This document shows positions 12,153-23,004 of a stretch of DNA of 64,000 nucleotides, in pieces. The DNA is taken from positions 310,001 through 374,000 of the forward strand of contig JAJQZP010000445.1 of NCBI GenBank assembly GCA_025403435.1. The letters run 5' to 3'. The stretch is from Artocarpus heterophyllus (lineage: Eukaryota > Streptophyta > Magnoliopsida > Rosales > Moraceae). The notes under the pieces are model-generated. The model was given only the letters and a program-made list of their open reading frames with translations. It had not been told where the DNA came from and ran no database searches. Made by a program: the position numbers and the translations under genes. The stretch's first letter is position 1. Every line of letters begins with the position of its first letter.

Positions 12153-12383
12153 TGTTAGACAAATTATGTTTATTATTAATAAATGCAGTTTAGTTTTTTG
12201 TATTGTTAGGATATTTTAGTAATTTTATCTTGTAACCTTAGGTTTATATTTTTTTTTCTCTTCTCTTGTGCTGTACACTATTCATTGTCCAAGAACCCTA
12301 GCCTCTACCATTATTTTATCCTCCTCCTCCTTCTTCTTCCTTTGAAATTTTATTGTTATTAATGAATTTTGCATAAGCATTCA
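12153..12383 (+). repeat. Element A 3' LTR
   Basis: A 231-bp LTR starting TGTTAGACAAATTATG directly after the purine tract GAGTTTGAGGGGA and ending CATTCA. It matches the 5' LTR of the sister element at 18858-19075 along its length, including the shared strings TTTTAGTAATTTTATCTTGTAAC, split here as TTTTAGTAATTTTATC plus TTGTAAC, and ATTCATTGTCCAA. The 5 bases that follow (12384-12388) are TCTTT. Confidence 0.85.
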
Positions 12384-12388
12384 TCTTT

Positions 12389-13353
12389 AACCAAAGAATC
12401 GGTTTCAGTAAATAGGAATGATAAAAAAAGGGAGTAAACCAACTTATGTACTCTCCTATTTTTGAGAGTAACAAGAGTGGTGTAACAATTATTAATTAAA
12501 ATTCAAAATTTTAGTGGTGTAATTATTATTAATTTTTGGTGTGGAAAAAGTAGACAAGGATCCCATTAATTAATTTTGTAATTAACTGTAAATAATATTT
12601 TTTATGGATGCAAATTAAATAAGAAGTTAATTGAAGTTGATAAATGTGCCAAACAATTGCTTCTTAATATATTTTATATTCTTTTGAACGTGCAGAATTA
12701 TTTTTAAACAATTATTGTTTATATTAGAGAATGAGATAGAGCATTTATGACCGTTATAAACTAAATAATTAATTTAATATACGTTACCAGAGAGAAATAT
12801 GATTATCTAGAGTTGGCATGCTTCTTTTTTTCTTTCTTTTTTTATTCTTTTATTTTTAAGGAAAGAGTTGACATGATCAAATAATCAAAATCTCAATTCT
12901 TTATTAAATGGATGTACAGTGTAAACACAACGGCTAGGTAGTTGGCATTTCTCCTAATTAATTTAGATAAAGATTTCAGTATAATGAACATGCAAATTAA
13001 AGACAACATGCGTTTCCCTATTTTGAAGCAAAACACGAAAAAAAAAAAAAAAAAAAGAGACAGTACTTCCACAAATTAATAGTGGTCCAACAGAGAAGCA
13101 GCTCAAAAAAATAAATATATACATACATATATATTTATATATATATATATATAAGTATATATATATAAGGCAGCTTTGAAATCTTTATTGCTTAACGTTT
13201 AGTTAAGCAAAAAGTTACCAGTATGAAATCGTTCACACGTTTAACACTTTATAGAATCATTAAAATTCACTATTGAGTAGGGCATTGATGTGTGTGTTTA
13301 TATATGGATCAACTCGATGGTTGTGAAGTTATACAAGACCTGCGATAATATCC
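12389..13353. other. Gene-free upstream region of the amidase
   Basis: AT-rich sequence with no coding domain. It contains an A-run near 13039-13057 and a TA-rich tract at about 13117-13170. The final part probably holds the amidase promoter; nothing else is recognised. Confidence 0.6.
13160..13171 (+). promoter_or_regulatory. Candidate TATA box of the amidase gene
   Basis: TATATATAAGG lies about 185 bases before the amidase start codon and resembles plant TATA boxes, which would give a 5' UTR of about 150 nt. A second candidate, TTTATATATGG at 13298-13308, is only about 50 bases from the ATG and would leave a very short leader. The tract is TA-repetitive, so neither assignment is firm. Confidence 0.3.
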
Positions 13354-16216
13354 ATGGCAACTCATATAAACCTGATCTCAAACTTATGCCCATGGCTGCT
13401 TCTGATTGTCGCAGCCATTCTCTCATCTGCATCTCACACCGCCCCCGCAATTCGTCAGAACTTCTCAATCATAGATGCTTCGGTGGACGATATCAGAGAT
13501 GCCTTCAAGGGAAACAGAGTGACTTCTAGGCAACTCGTGGAGTCCTACATCAGCCGAATCAAAAGCCTAAACCCGAGGTTCAAAGGGGTCATAGAAGTGA
13601 ACCCGGATGCGCTTTCTCTAGCAGATACGGCTGACCGCCAGCGCCAGAATCAGGAACCAGTGTCACTTAATCGGTTGCATGGAATTCCCGTCCTGGTGAA
13701 GGATATTTTTGACACCAAGGACAAGATGAACACCACGGCAGGTTCGTTTGCGTTGTTGGGCTCCGTTGTGCCTCACGATGCCGGTGTTGTGACTAAGTTG
13801 AAGAACGTTGGGGCCATCATGCTGGGAAAGGCCAGTTTAAGCCAGTGGTCTGGTTTTAGAGGCTGGAGACAACCTGCTGGTTGGAGCTCTAGAGGTGGCC
13901 AAGGGGTGGTAAGCACAAAGTATTCTATTGATAAGGTGCTTTTTAATTAATTTCCAAAAATTCATGGGCTGACTGCTTACATGTTTTTTTTTTTACCCAA
14001 TTTATATACCTCATATCCATGCCTTGGCGTGTTATTCATCTAACTAACAACCTTTGCTTTTAAGTCTCACATATATATTTATATATTTTTTTTTGCAATT
14101 TTAAGTTTGAAAATTAAATATAATGCTAGAATACCAACTTCTAAGCCCAACTTCTGTGTACCAACTTAAATGATATTTTTTATGTAGATATTTAAAAGAC
14201 TATTATATCAATTTAAATTTAAAGATTGCGTCTACTAAGTGAAAAAAAAAAAATTACAATTCACTGTCACTGACATGGTGCTCAAAAGTTAGAATTGGTT
14301 AAAAAAAAGTGAATTAATCATGATCATAGTTCTATTTACATGCAGAATCCTTATAATTCAAGCCTCATTCCTGGTGGGTCCAGCAGTGGATCAGCTATAT
14401 CAGCAGCACTAAGTTTCGCAACAGTGACGATCGGAGCAGAGACGGATGGATCCATTTTAAATCCTTCTAGTCTGAACTCAGTAGTGGGCATCAAACCAAC
14501 TGTTGGTCTCACTAGTCGAGCAGGGGTTATCCCCATCTCTCCAAGACAGGACACCGTCGGGTAAAATATTTCACACATTTAAGTAGAGATTGTTATTATT
14601 TTTTTTTTTAACTTAGGGATGAGGGAATTGAACCTTTTATATAGAATCGGATGCGATTTTATCGCTAGCTAGACTATACCAACAGCCACTTTTAATTAGT
14701 AGAGATTACGATTCAGCGTTCCTGTACAAGGGTCTCAAAGCAAAAGTACTGCTAGTGTCTTAACTGAAAAAATCTAATCTAGTAGTGCTAGAAGTTAATT
14801 CCTCAAAGAGAAATTATTGCTTCAGATATAATTTATCAAAATACAGATATGATAATACAAAAACAATAAAGGACAAAGATGAAAGTTTCCCTTATTAAAA
14901 AAAAAAAAAAAGATAATATAATTTACCTTTCCTAAAATTGCACTTTGTGGCTCATTTTATACTAAGCTATGTCTTTTAGATTCAAAGCAATATTTATTAC
15001 TAATGAAAATGAACACAAAACGTGACAAAGCTTTGGTCCCCTAATTTGTAGGACCCTTGTAACTAATTATGCTGATCATTGTCGTCATAGTCACAGATTT
15101 CCTTATCTGCTCTTTTGGAATTAGTGGTAATTAATAGATGGAGTTGGATGGATGAACAGGCCAATTTGTAGGACAGTTGCGGATGCGGTTTATGTTCTTG
15201 ACGCCATTGCTGGCATTGACAATAATGACAGTGCAACGATTCCCATGTCCCAGTACGTTCCCACCGGAGGCTATGCACAATTTCTCAATCGCAGTGGACT
15301 TAGAGGAAAGAGGCTAGGGATTGTAAGACATCCCTTCTTCGAGTTCAGTTCGACTGCAGTTCTTGATGTTTTTGAGCAACATTTCAATACATGCAGGTGA
15401 TAAAAATGCACACTCTAATATACCATATATGATTGAGAACTGAAAATGATCAATATGATCATCAGCGGCCTGAATTACTACTCTGCTAGATACTGTCCTT
15501 AATTTAGTAAACATTTATTACTAATGCTTGTTATTGAAAATTAATTAGGAGTGAAGGTGCAACTGTGATAGACAATCTACAAATAGCAAATCTGAGCGAA
15601 ATCTTGTTGGCAGAAAGTGAAATGTTTGCGTTGCTTGCGGAGTTCAAAATAAGCTTGAACGTGTACCTAAGTAATCTAGAGAAATCCCCAGTACGATCAT
15701 TGTCAGATGCTATAGCCTTCAACAATAATAACACTGCTACGGTGAGTCCCTAAACAGATTCATAAGTATATTACATGATGGTGGCCGCATATAAGTACTT
15801 AAAACTAACCATTATCACAGGAAAAGATTAGTGAGTACGGACAAGAGTTGTTCTTAAGCTCCAACGGCACGAATGGAATCGGACCAGAGGAGAGGAAAGC
15901 AATAGATAAACTAGCGAATCTAACAAGCGAGGGGTTTGTGAGGTTGATGGAAACTAATAATCTAGATGCTTTGGTAGCTGGGCCTGGTGGACCTAATTTT
16001 CCAGAGTCACTATTTCCGCGTGTCCTTGCCATTGGGGGTTTGCCTGGTATAAGTGTTCCTGCAGGATACACTAATCAAAGCGAGCCCTTTTCCATCATAT
16101 TTGGGGGACGAAACGGTACAGAGACGAAGCTAATCGAAATCGCATATGCATTTGAGCAAGCCACTAAAGCTCGAAGGCCTCCCTCCGTTCAAGGTTTGAA
16201 ATATCAGGCCTATTGA
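13354..16216 (+). CDS. Amidase signature family hydrolase (five exons)
   Basis: Predicted exons are 13354-13908, 14346-14560, 15160-15396, 15549-15741 and 15821-16216. All introns are GT-AG and the exons join into one open frame of 531 codons plus TGA. The ATG sits in a good plant context (ATCCATGGC). Residues 1 to about 30 form a signal peptide (hydrophobic PWLLLIVAAILSS), so the product probably enters the secretory pathway. The amidase domain holds the triad: Lys116 in IPVLVKDIFD, Ser197 in PGGSSSGSA (195-202) and Ser221 in ETDGSI. SVVGIKPTVGLTSRAGV and a C-terminal LAIGGLPGISVPAGY are also typical. The family hydrolyses amide bonds. The closest kind I know is the secreted 'probable amidase' clade (Arabidopsis At4g34880 type), whose substrate is not clear to me; it is not the AMI1 auxin amidase clade. 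Several Asn-X-Ser/Thr sites fit a glycoprotein. The length is normal and I see no disabling change. Confidence 0.93.
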
Positions 16217-16346
16217 GCGTCCATAAGTCGAGTTTTAACTGTACCCTTTAGTTTTATTATGATCTTTATTATTATAATAAGGCGTGGCTTGGGCTTTGTG
16301 GACTGAACTATTACTATATGTGTATTAATGTTGAAATAAAGAGTGT
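16217..16346 (+). promoter_or_regulatory. Amidase 3' UTR with polyadenylation signal
   Basis: Sequence after the amidase stop codon. A canonical AATAAA lies at 16335-16340, about 120 bases after the stop, a normal position for a plant gene end. The repeated segment that begins at 16347 starts a few bases later. Confidence 0.55.
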
Positions 16347-17175
16347 AATTATTAATATTTGCCTCTCTTGGTAGAAATATTATGGCTTAGTCGTACAGAC
16401 TAATGCTTAAATGACGAAATGGTTGAATGTGTATATCTTTACCCTGACACAAAGTTAGCATGCAATTAGCAGAAAATTTTAAAAGCGGACCATATAAAAT
16501 CTTGTGTGAACTTTCTTGTCTTTCTTTATTTATATTACTCTCATTATAATCATATAAAACACACGGCTAGATGTCTATAGAAGGTGGCCCATTTGGCGTT
16601 GCATGAAGTGTAATTTGCCATCTAGAGAGTATAATTACTAAAAATTGTTTGTTCTATGATGATTGTGGTGTGGAAACGCTAGGTGCTTCCACAATGTTGC
16701 CGTGGTAAAGATCGTTGAATTACTAATTTTTAGTAGTGGTTGATTTGGCATCTAAATGATAAATAAAGGTGCTTTAGAAAATAAATAATGACCAGTAGAA
16801 ATGGTAGATTTTACAACAGCCGTTGTGGAAAGTTAACATGAGGGTTAACAAACTATCGTGCAATCTAACGTTGTGGTATCATGGTAAAATTACACGATAG
16901 TTTTTGACTGTCATGGAATCTAAAACTGGGTTGGCTAAGAGTGAGTTTTACACGATAGTTATTCGTCAAAACCATCATTTAATGTGTTTATTACCACAAT
17001 GGTTTTTCAAACAAACCGTCATAATATGTGTACCAAAAAATAATAAAAAAATATAATTTCCAGAATCATGCATTGAGTTGAAACTCTAAAGACTAAAGAC
17101 CAAATTCAAACAAATCATACCAAATCCTACGTACAACAAAGAGGGAAAACAAAATTAAACACAAAAAGTGCCTAA
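16347..17175. repeat. Dispersed repeat, copy 1 (CACTA-like subterminal motifs)
   Basis: About 830 bp also present at 20094-20954 in the same orientation with many small differences. Both start AATTATTAATATTTGCCTCT, both carry a run of short inverted motifs around ACGATAGTTTTTGAC and ATCATGGTAAAATTACACG, and both end near ACAAAAAGTG. Such alternating motifs resemble the subterminal repeats of plant CACTA (En/Spm) transposons. No transposase is seen. It begins just past the amidase polyadenylation signal. Confidence 0.65.
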
Positions 17176-17241
17176 ATCTGCTTCTTTGGCTCTGCTCAAA
17201 TTCACCATCGTCTTATAAAAATCTTCTAAAATATATTCCAA

Positions 17242-17354
17242 ACAAAGCAGATCCAAATATTAAAACCAAAAAAATGGATGAGGGAGAGCAAAATGCTACA
17301 AAGCAGATCTAAATATTAAAACCAAAAAAATGGGTGAGGGAGAGCAAAACGCTA
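17242..17354. repeat. 56-bp tandem duplication
   Basis: Two direct copies, period 56, each starting ACAAAGCAGAT and containing AAATATTAAAACCAAA and GAGGGAGAGCAAAA. The copies differ at a few bases. Confidence 0.8.
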
Positions 17355-18857
17355 GAGAAAAGTGGATCAAGGAGAAGAAAAAATGAAAAAAAAAAAGGAG
17401 AATATAACAAAAAATAGAAAGTACTCACTGGATTGTGCTTGCAAGACTATCCATGTCAAACAATCTCTCGCGAAAAAAAATAGAGAAAAAATAAGACGTA
17501 TTCAGATTTAAACACTAGAAAAAAAAAAGTGAAGGAGAAAGAAAATAAAAAAAAATAGAGAGGACGGAAAGGAGATAAAAGTATATCTAGGCTTTTTTTG
17601 GGAGGAGATGAAAAAAATGAAGGTAAAATTGGGCATTTTAGTGTTTACATGCTATATACTTTAATCTTTTATAAATATACCATTTACTTACAATAAGAAT
17701 TAAAAATGTGTTATTCGTTGCAATTTTTTTAAAATAAGGACAATAATTTAGCTATGAGTCACATAGTATAATGCCCAAAAAAAAAAAAAAAAAAAGAAGA
17801 AAGTTAGGGAAAAGCGATAAATACCTACAGATGGGAAATGCCATTAATGTACGTGATGTACTATAATGTTTTTTATGTTATTTTTCCATAGATCATATTA
17901 TATATGCCCCCCTTTGAGTGGGCTTGTCGAATTTATGATTTTCTTTTGGGAGAAAGTGGAAAATAGATTAAACTTTTGTTGGAATCAAAATTAATAGCTA
18001 ACGTTTAAATCAAATTAATAAATAGGCCAGAAAACATAAATACATATTTATTAACATATTTATTAACTAGTTAAAATATAAAAATAACCCTAATTTAATT
18101 ATTAAAATTTTTTATTTTTTCTTTTTCTTCTTCCTTGCTTTCTCTCTCTTCTTTCCCCGTTTCTCTTTCTTCCCTTCGCTCTCTCTGTTTTCCTCATGTT
18201 TCTCTCTCATCCTCTCCTTTGCTTCCATATTGTTGGAGCCGTCCATCAGAGCTATCGTGCGAGGTTGAAACCGAGCGAAGATCGCAGGAGCTGTGCCAAG
18301 AGAAGCGCAAGGAAGAGTGCCAGAGTCATGAGGCTAAAATCACAAGAGCTATACCAAGAAAAGCATGAGGAGGAATGCCAAAGTCTTGAGGCTAAAATTG
18401 AGCGACAATCATAGGAGCAACGTTGGGAGAAGCTATCGGAGTCACAAAGGGGGTCACGCGAGGTCCCACGGAGGGAGATGCTAGATTCGTTGTAAGAGTC
18501 AAAGTCACGACAGAAGGGGTTGACGGAGTTGCCGCTAGGGCTGGAGAGAAAAGAGGAAGGGAGAGAGGAGGGAGAGGAGAGAAAATTTAGATATAAGTTT
18601 TTTTTTTTTTGAGGAGATGAAGAAGATGGGGGTAAACTTTAACATTTTCAAAAGTGTTTTATTTACTTATAATAAGAATTAAAATTGTGCATTTGGTACA
18701 ATTCTCTTTTTTGATAAATGAAATGAACTATAATTGAATGTATTTAAATAAAAAATAATTAACAGTTTAAAAAATTATATATTATAATTGACAAAAACCA
18801 AAATCATGTGACAGTTTAGAAGAAAACCAAAAACTATAGTGCGGTTTTGGTTTCTTT
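17355..18857. other. Gene-free stretch
   Basis: Purine-rich and AT-rich DNA with A-runs (for example 17778-17795). A short segment at 17830-17870 contains AAATGCCATTAATGTAC, which also occurs in the leader of element A' (near 19383). Open frames near 18135-18414 lie in pyrimidine-rich low-complexity sequence and match no family. Confidence 0.5.
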
Positions 18858-19075
18858 TGTTAGAGAAATTATATTTGTTATTAATAAGGGTAGTCTATTA
18901 TTTTGTATTAGGTTTTAGTAATTTTATCTTGTAACACTTGGTTTATTTTTTTCTCTTATCTTGTGTTGAACAGTATTCATTGTCCAAAAACCCTAGCCTC
19001 CTTCATTGTTTTCTCCTTCTTCTTTTTCTTCCTTGGTAATTTTCTTGCCATTAATGAATTTTGCATAAACTTTCT
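18858..19075 (+). repeat. 5' LTR of element A'
   Basis: Starts TGTTAGAGAAATTATA and shares its whole length with the LTR at 12153-12383. It is followed directly by a primer site of initiator-Met type, TGGCATCAGAG at 19076. It ends TTTCT instead of CA, a small end decay. Confidence 0.82.
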
Positions 19076-19329
19076 TGGCATCAGAGTTGGAATTAATCCA
19101 TAGGAAGAGATTCAATCCCATACACAATTTTCCCTGTTTTCCTTCATTTTTTTGGTACCAAACAGCCTATGTATTATTGACTACTATTAAGATAAAAACA
19201 CAGTTACTATCATAAATTTTACTTTTTTTAATTGGAAAATAATTTAAATATAGTCACATCATACGGTACCAAAAAGGAAAAAGAAAAAGAAAAAGGAAAA
19301 GGAAATGAAGAAAATTGAGGGGAAAGTCC

Positions 19330-19397
19330 ATACTTATGTACACATGAGAAATGCCATTAAGCCATACGTATGTACACATGAGAAATGCCATTAATGT
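19330..19397. repeat. Short tandem duplication in the A' leader
   Basis: The string ATGTACACATGAGAAATGCC occurs twice in direct succession, near 19336 and 19372, within the leader of A'. Element A has a single copy at its equivalent position (near 15-40). Confidence 0.7.
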
Positions 19398-19824
19398 ACC
19401 ATAATGGAAAGGCTAAATTATATGTTTGGTAGCGTGCAAAATTGTTAATAGGAAGACTTTAAGATGATTACAATAAAGGAAATTTACACTGCAAGATCAT
19501 TTAATTTGTGCCATTAATAAAACTTGATGTTTTAGGCATCTTGGTACCGTTCAACCAAGGAGCAGAGAATTTCAGATGCAGATTGCAGTTTTCTGGTAAT
19601 TGAACATTCTTCGGCATTTTCTGGCTCTTTTATGAGATCAGTATTTTGGATTTTCAAATTGTAACTTCTAGGTCATTGCATGTTCTTTAGCATCTTCTGT
19701 TTTTATTGAGATAGGTGTTTGAACTTCTTCATTTGTCATTGAGTTGCATCTCTTGGCTGATTCATTGTTGTCGATTGTTGAGTTGTATTTATTGGTTGAT
19801 AAGTTATTGTTGATTTCCCTCAAA

Positions 19825-20093
19825 ATGGCTGGTGAGAAGGATGATTCTCTTCAATCTATTAGCGTCAGATTAAATGGAAAGAATTATTCTTATTGGAGCT
19901 ATCTTATGAGAAACTCTCTTAATGATAAGAAGATGTGGGGTTATATTTCTAGAATTTGAGTAAAACCTAGTGATGAAAAGGCTGAAAAACATGAAGAACA
20001 ATGGGATACTTGGGATACAAATAATGCGAAAATTATCACTTGGATAGGCAACTCAGTTGAGCACTCCATAGGTACTCAATTAGCCAAGTATGA
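19825..20093 (+). pseudogene. Element A' gag, truncated
   Basis: Capsid gene start MAGEKDDSLQSISVRLNGKN at ATG 19825, with the conserved YSYWSYLMRNSL and KKMWGYIS. A TGA follows at about 19957 (ISRI*), then the frame continues with WDTNNAKIITWIGNSVEHS to LAKYE, where the repeat at 20094 takes over. About 85 codons of a gag that normally exceeds 250. It keeps the start codon that element A has lost. Confidence 0.88.
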
Positions 20094-20954
20094 AATTATT
20101 AATATTTGCCTCTGTTGGTAGAAATATAATGGCTTAGTCACATAGATCAATGCTTAAATGTCGAAATGGTTGAATGTGTATATCCTTATCCGGACACAAA
20201 ATCAGCACGCAAATCAGTAGAAAATTTTGAAAGCGGACCATATAAAATCTTGTGTGTGCTTTCTCTTTCTTTATTTATATTACTCTTATTATAATCATAT
20301 TGAAAATACGGCTAGATGAATATAAAGGATGGCCAATTTAGCATTGATTAATGTGTGATTTCCCATTTAGATAGTGTAATTACTAAAAATTGTTTGTTCT
20401 ATGATGATTGAAGTGTGGAAACACGAGGTGCTTCCACAATGCTGTTGTGGTAACTATCGTGGAATAACTAATTTTTAGTAGCGGTTGATTTAGCATCTAA
20501 ATAGTAAATAAAGGTATTATAGAAAATAAATAATGATGAGTAGAAATAATAAATTTCACTACAGTTTAAAACCGTCATGGAAAATTACCACGACAGTTAA
20601 AAAACCGTCTGTAATTCAACATTGTGGTATCATGGTAACATTACATGATGGTTTTTGACCATCGTAGAATCCAAAATTGGGTTGGCTAGAAGAGAGTTTT
20701 GCACGATAGTTTTTCATCAAAATCATCATGTAATGTATTTATTACCATGATGGTTTTCAATGAAATCGTCATGGTATGTGTACCAAAAAATAATCAAAAA
20801 TAATAAAAAACAAAATAAAAATATAAAATTTACAAAATCACGTATTAAGTCAAAACTCTAAAACTCTAAAGATCAAACTCCAAACAAATCATATAGAATC
20901 CTACATATAACATAGAGGGAAAAGGAAAATAAATTCAAACACAAAAAGTGTCTA
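20094..20954. repeat. Dispersed repeat, copy 2, interrupting A' gag
   Basis: Second copy of the 16347-17175 repeat, same orientation. It contains a possible CACTA-type start (CACTACAG, near 20567) followed by AAACCGTCATGG motifs. Its left border falls inside gag codons, which gives one exact breakpoint. Its right side runs into the MITE cluster at 20960. Confidence 0.65.
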
Positions 20955-20959
20955 TAGAT

Positions 20960-21525
20960 GCGTTGTTTCGTGGTTTAAATCACGGTTCGAATTATTTTGC
21001 TACAGTATTTTCTTTCACAAAAATTTAAATCTTTATTCAAATATTCTATTCAAATACTCGAACCAAACGAACTCTAAGGGTATGTTTGGTTGAATATTCA
21101 AATCAAGGTTCGAATCATTTTGCTACAGTATTTTCTCTCACAAAAATTTAAATCTTCATTCAAATACTCTACTCAAATACTCGAACCAAACGGGCCCTTA
21201 GGGTGCATTCCTTTCTTAAATATATGGTGGTGTGCATTCCTTTTTGGCTGGAGATCGCCAACGGGGGATAAAGGTAGGAAGATGGCTAGTTGGCTCACCC
21301 ATTTTATTTAGTTTTGATATTTAGATCTATATTGTTGGGAATATATTTTAAAAGATTTTAACGAGATGATGGTGAATTTGAGCGGAGCTAAAGAAGCAGA
21401 TTTAAATTTTTGGTTTGAATATTTGAATATAGTATTTGAATGAAGATTTAAATTTTTGTGAGAGAAAATACTGTAGTAAAAGTATTCGAACCGTGATTCA
21501 AGTATCGAAACAAACGAGCCCTTAG
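20960..21525. repeat. Cluster of three related MITE copies, two direct and one inverted
   Basis: Copy 1 (about 20960-21075) and copy 2 (about 21076-21200) lie head to tail; copy 3 (about 21410-21525) is inverted. All contain TTTGCTACAGTATTTTCT or its complement, CAAAAATTTAAATCTT, and an end such as CGAACCAAACGGGCCCTTA. Copy 2 shows terminal inverted repeats (AAGGGTATGTTTGGTT against AACCAAACGGGCCCTT). Between copies 2 and 3, at 21333-21404, lies a reverse-complement match to 17178-17250 (GGTGAATTTGAGCGGAGC). Confidence 0.75.
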
Positions 21526-22042
21526 ACTCTTGATACTCAAAGGATTTGGATTTTTGAGGAAGCAAACACATATTCAAAAGATTCTTGATACTCAAATCTA
21601 AATTTGAGTTCATAAAGTACAAAGAGTATTCCAAACAAACAACCCCTATGAATCCAGTGGCAGGTATTCCACTCTAGAACAGTGCTAGGAAAGTACATCC
21701 CAGCATGGTAGAACAACCCAGTTGCTAGATGATCTGACAACCATTCCTTCATTTGTCTTCCTTTCCAAAGGCCAAACTTGTTTGTATTTTTTCAATACAT
21801 GAATATAAACTAGAACAAAGGGTGATTTGAAGTGATGGAGAAGTATAACAACATATACAAATCAATAAAATTACAGGTGGCTTAGAAAAATGGTTAAAAT
21901 CAATGATTTTGGTTCGAAAACTATAGTATATGAGAACAATATTATAACTTTTATTGTATCATGTGAGAGTTTTATACTTTTTCTAGTTATAACTGATAAT
22001 TAAAATCGTTCTTTTAAACGGTCATTAGTGACAAGATTTATA
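21526..22042. other. Gene-free stretch
   Basis: No coding domain. It carries a degenerate TATCATGTGAGAGTTTTATAC string near 21957, split here as TATCATGTGAGAG plus TTTTATAC, which resembles the interior of the MITE at 44707-44883. It ends with TTATA, the left target duplication of element C. Confidence 0.5.
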
Positions 22043-22532
22043 TGTTAGAACAAAATATTGTGATTAAAACCATCATCATCCAAGATCATTCATGTCAAAT
22101 CACCGAGATAGTTAATAAAATAAAGAAACTAACCTAAATCTATAGATATGATATGATTCCTGAGTCTGTAGGTTAAGTACCTTCTAAGTCTAATACGTAA
22201 CTTCCCCTTCAAAGAATGTCTCTATAATCTCTCTATAATCTCTCTATAATCTCTCTGTAGATGGGTGACAGAAAAATAACGTACATACTAACTTAGGGAC
22301 CACAACTCCTTTTATATAATTACTAAACTCTAACAATTATCCTTAATTACCGATTCAGCCCATCATAAAGTCAATAATTATATTTTGGTCTCTACACATA
22401 GGAGGCCCACACTTAATGATGCATTAAAAGGCCAAAACCTAAATTGATCACTTTAATTAGGCAACCTTATCTAATAGTCTTTAATACACATTTATTTAAT
22501 ATATTAGCCTATATATCATAATAATTCTAACA
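22043..22532 (-). repeat. Element C 3' LTR
   Basis: 490 bp. Matches the right LTR throughout but is about 25 bases longer, mainly because of extra copies of an 11-base unit TCTCTATAATC near 22218-22262. Confidence 0.9.
22217..22262. repeat. TCTCTATAATC tandem repeat in the C 3' LTR
   Basis: About four tandem copies of an 11-base unit. The corresponding place in the 5' LTR (near 28697-28720) has one copy and a partial one, so the array grew after insertion. Confidence 0.9.
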
Positions 22533-23004
22533 ATCACCCACTTAGGCTATATATACAACTTTATAAATGTGAATTATACCTTACGAGCCCATGAATTTTG
22601 CTATCAAAACTTTATGCATCTCAACAATCTTATCCATTAACCATATCAATATAGGACTAAAGCGACATTCGTTACATATATCGTAACTAGACCAAAATGA
22701 CCTTCGTTACATATATCGTAACTAGTCCCATTAATGATCACATATACTAATACAACTAATGACAAAAATCAAGCAAGGAAGTGTAGCATGGAAATTTCAT
22801 AGAATATGATCTTAACATGCCTATTTTCAACTTGTACCTTAAAACCTTAGTGAGATCAAACTATACCAAAATCAGAGTGTGAATAAACTAAAAATTTATT
22901 TTTGCAGAAAATAACCTCAAAATATCCATAAACTGAAAAAACTAAAAATATGTCTATATCATAAAAGCATCTAAAATTACAAACTCCTACCAAAATTAAA
23001 TATC

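Larger units (their letters stand above)
1..12383 (+). mobile_element. Element A: decayed Ty1-copia retrotransposon, interrupted by element B
   Basis: This is a copia-type LTR retrotransposon in + orientation whose 5' LTR lies before the window. Its leader (1-501) and gag (502-1136) match, base for base over long stretches, the second family member at 19320-20093. The coding region resumes at 8641 and runs through protease, integrase, reverse transcriptase and RNase H to a polypurine tract (TTTGAGGGGA) and a 3' LTR at 12153-12383. The 7.5 kb between 1137 and 8640 is a later insertion (element B) flanked by GAAGC. Reading gag from 1136 directly into 8641 keeps the frame, so the two halves are one element. 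Domain order is that of Ty1-copia. Many stops and frameshifts make it non-functional. The 5 bases after the 3' LTR are TCTTT. Confidence 0.88.
18858..20093 (+). mobile_element. Element A': 5' end of a second copia copy of the A family
   Basis: A 5' LTR (18858-19075), a primer site TGGCATCAGAGTTGG (19076-19090), a leader, and the start of gag. The LTR matches the 3' LTR of A; leader and gag match 1-780. A' stops abruptly at 20093, inside the codons for LAKYE, where repeat copy 2 begins; the corresponding point in A is near 765. No pol follows. The 5 bases before the LTR (18853-18857) are TCTTT, the same as those after the 3' LTR of A. Confidence 0.85.

Noticed and set aside
14351..14578. 75-codon open frame on the - strand
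   Set aside because: Antisense to amidase exon 2.
15037..15056. Possible alternative start of amidase exon 3 (CTAATTTGTAGGACCC resembles the true start)
   Set aside because: It lacks the AG acceptor in the right phase and the coding continuation; it looks like a short intronic duplication of the exon border.
18135..18414. Two overlapping open frames
   Set aside because: Low-complexity CT- and GA-rich sequence, no family resemblance, no exon context.
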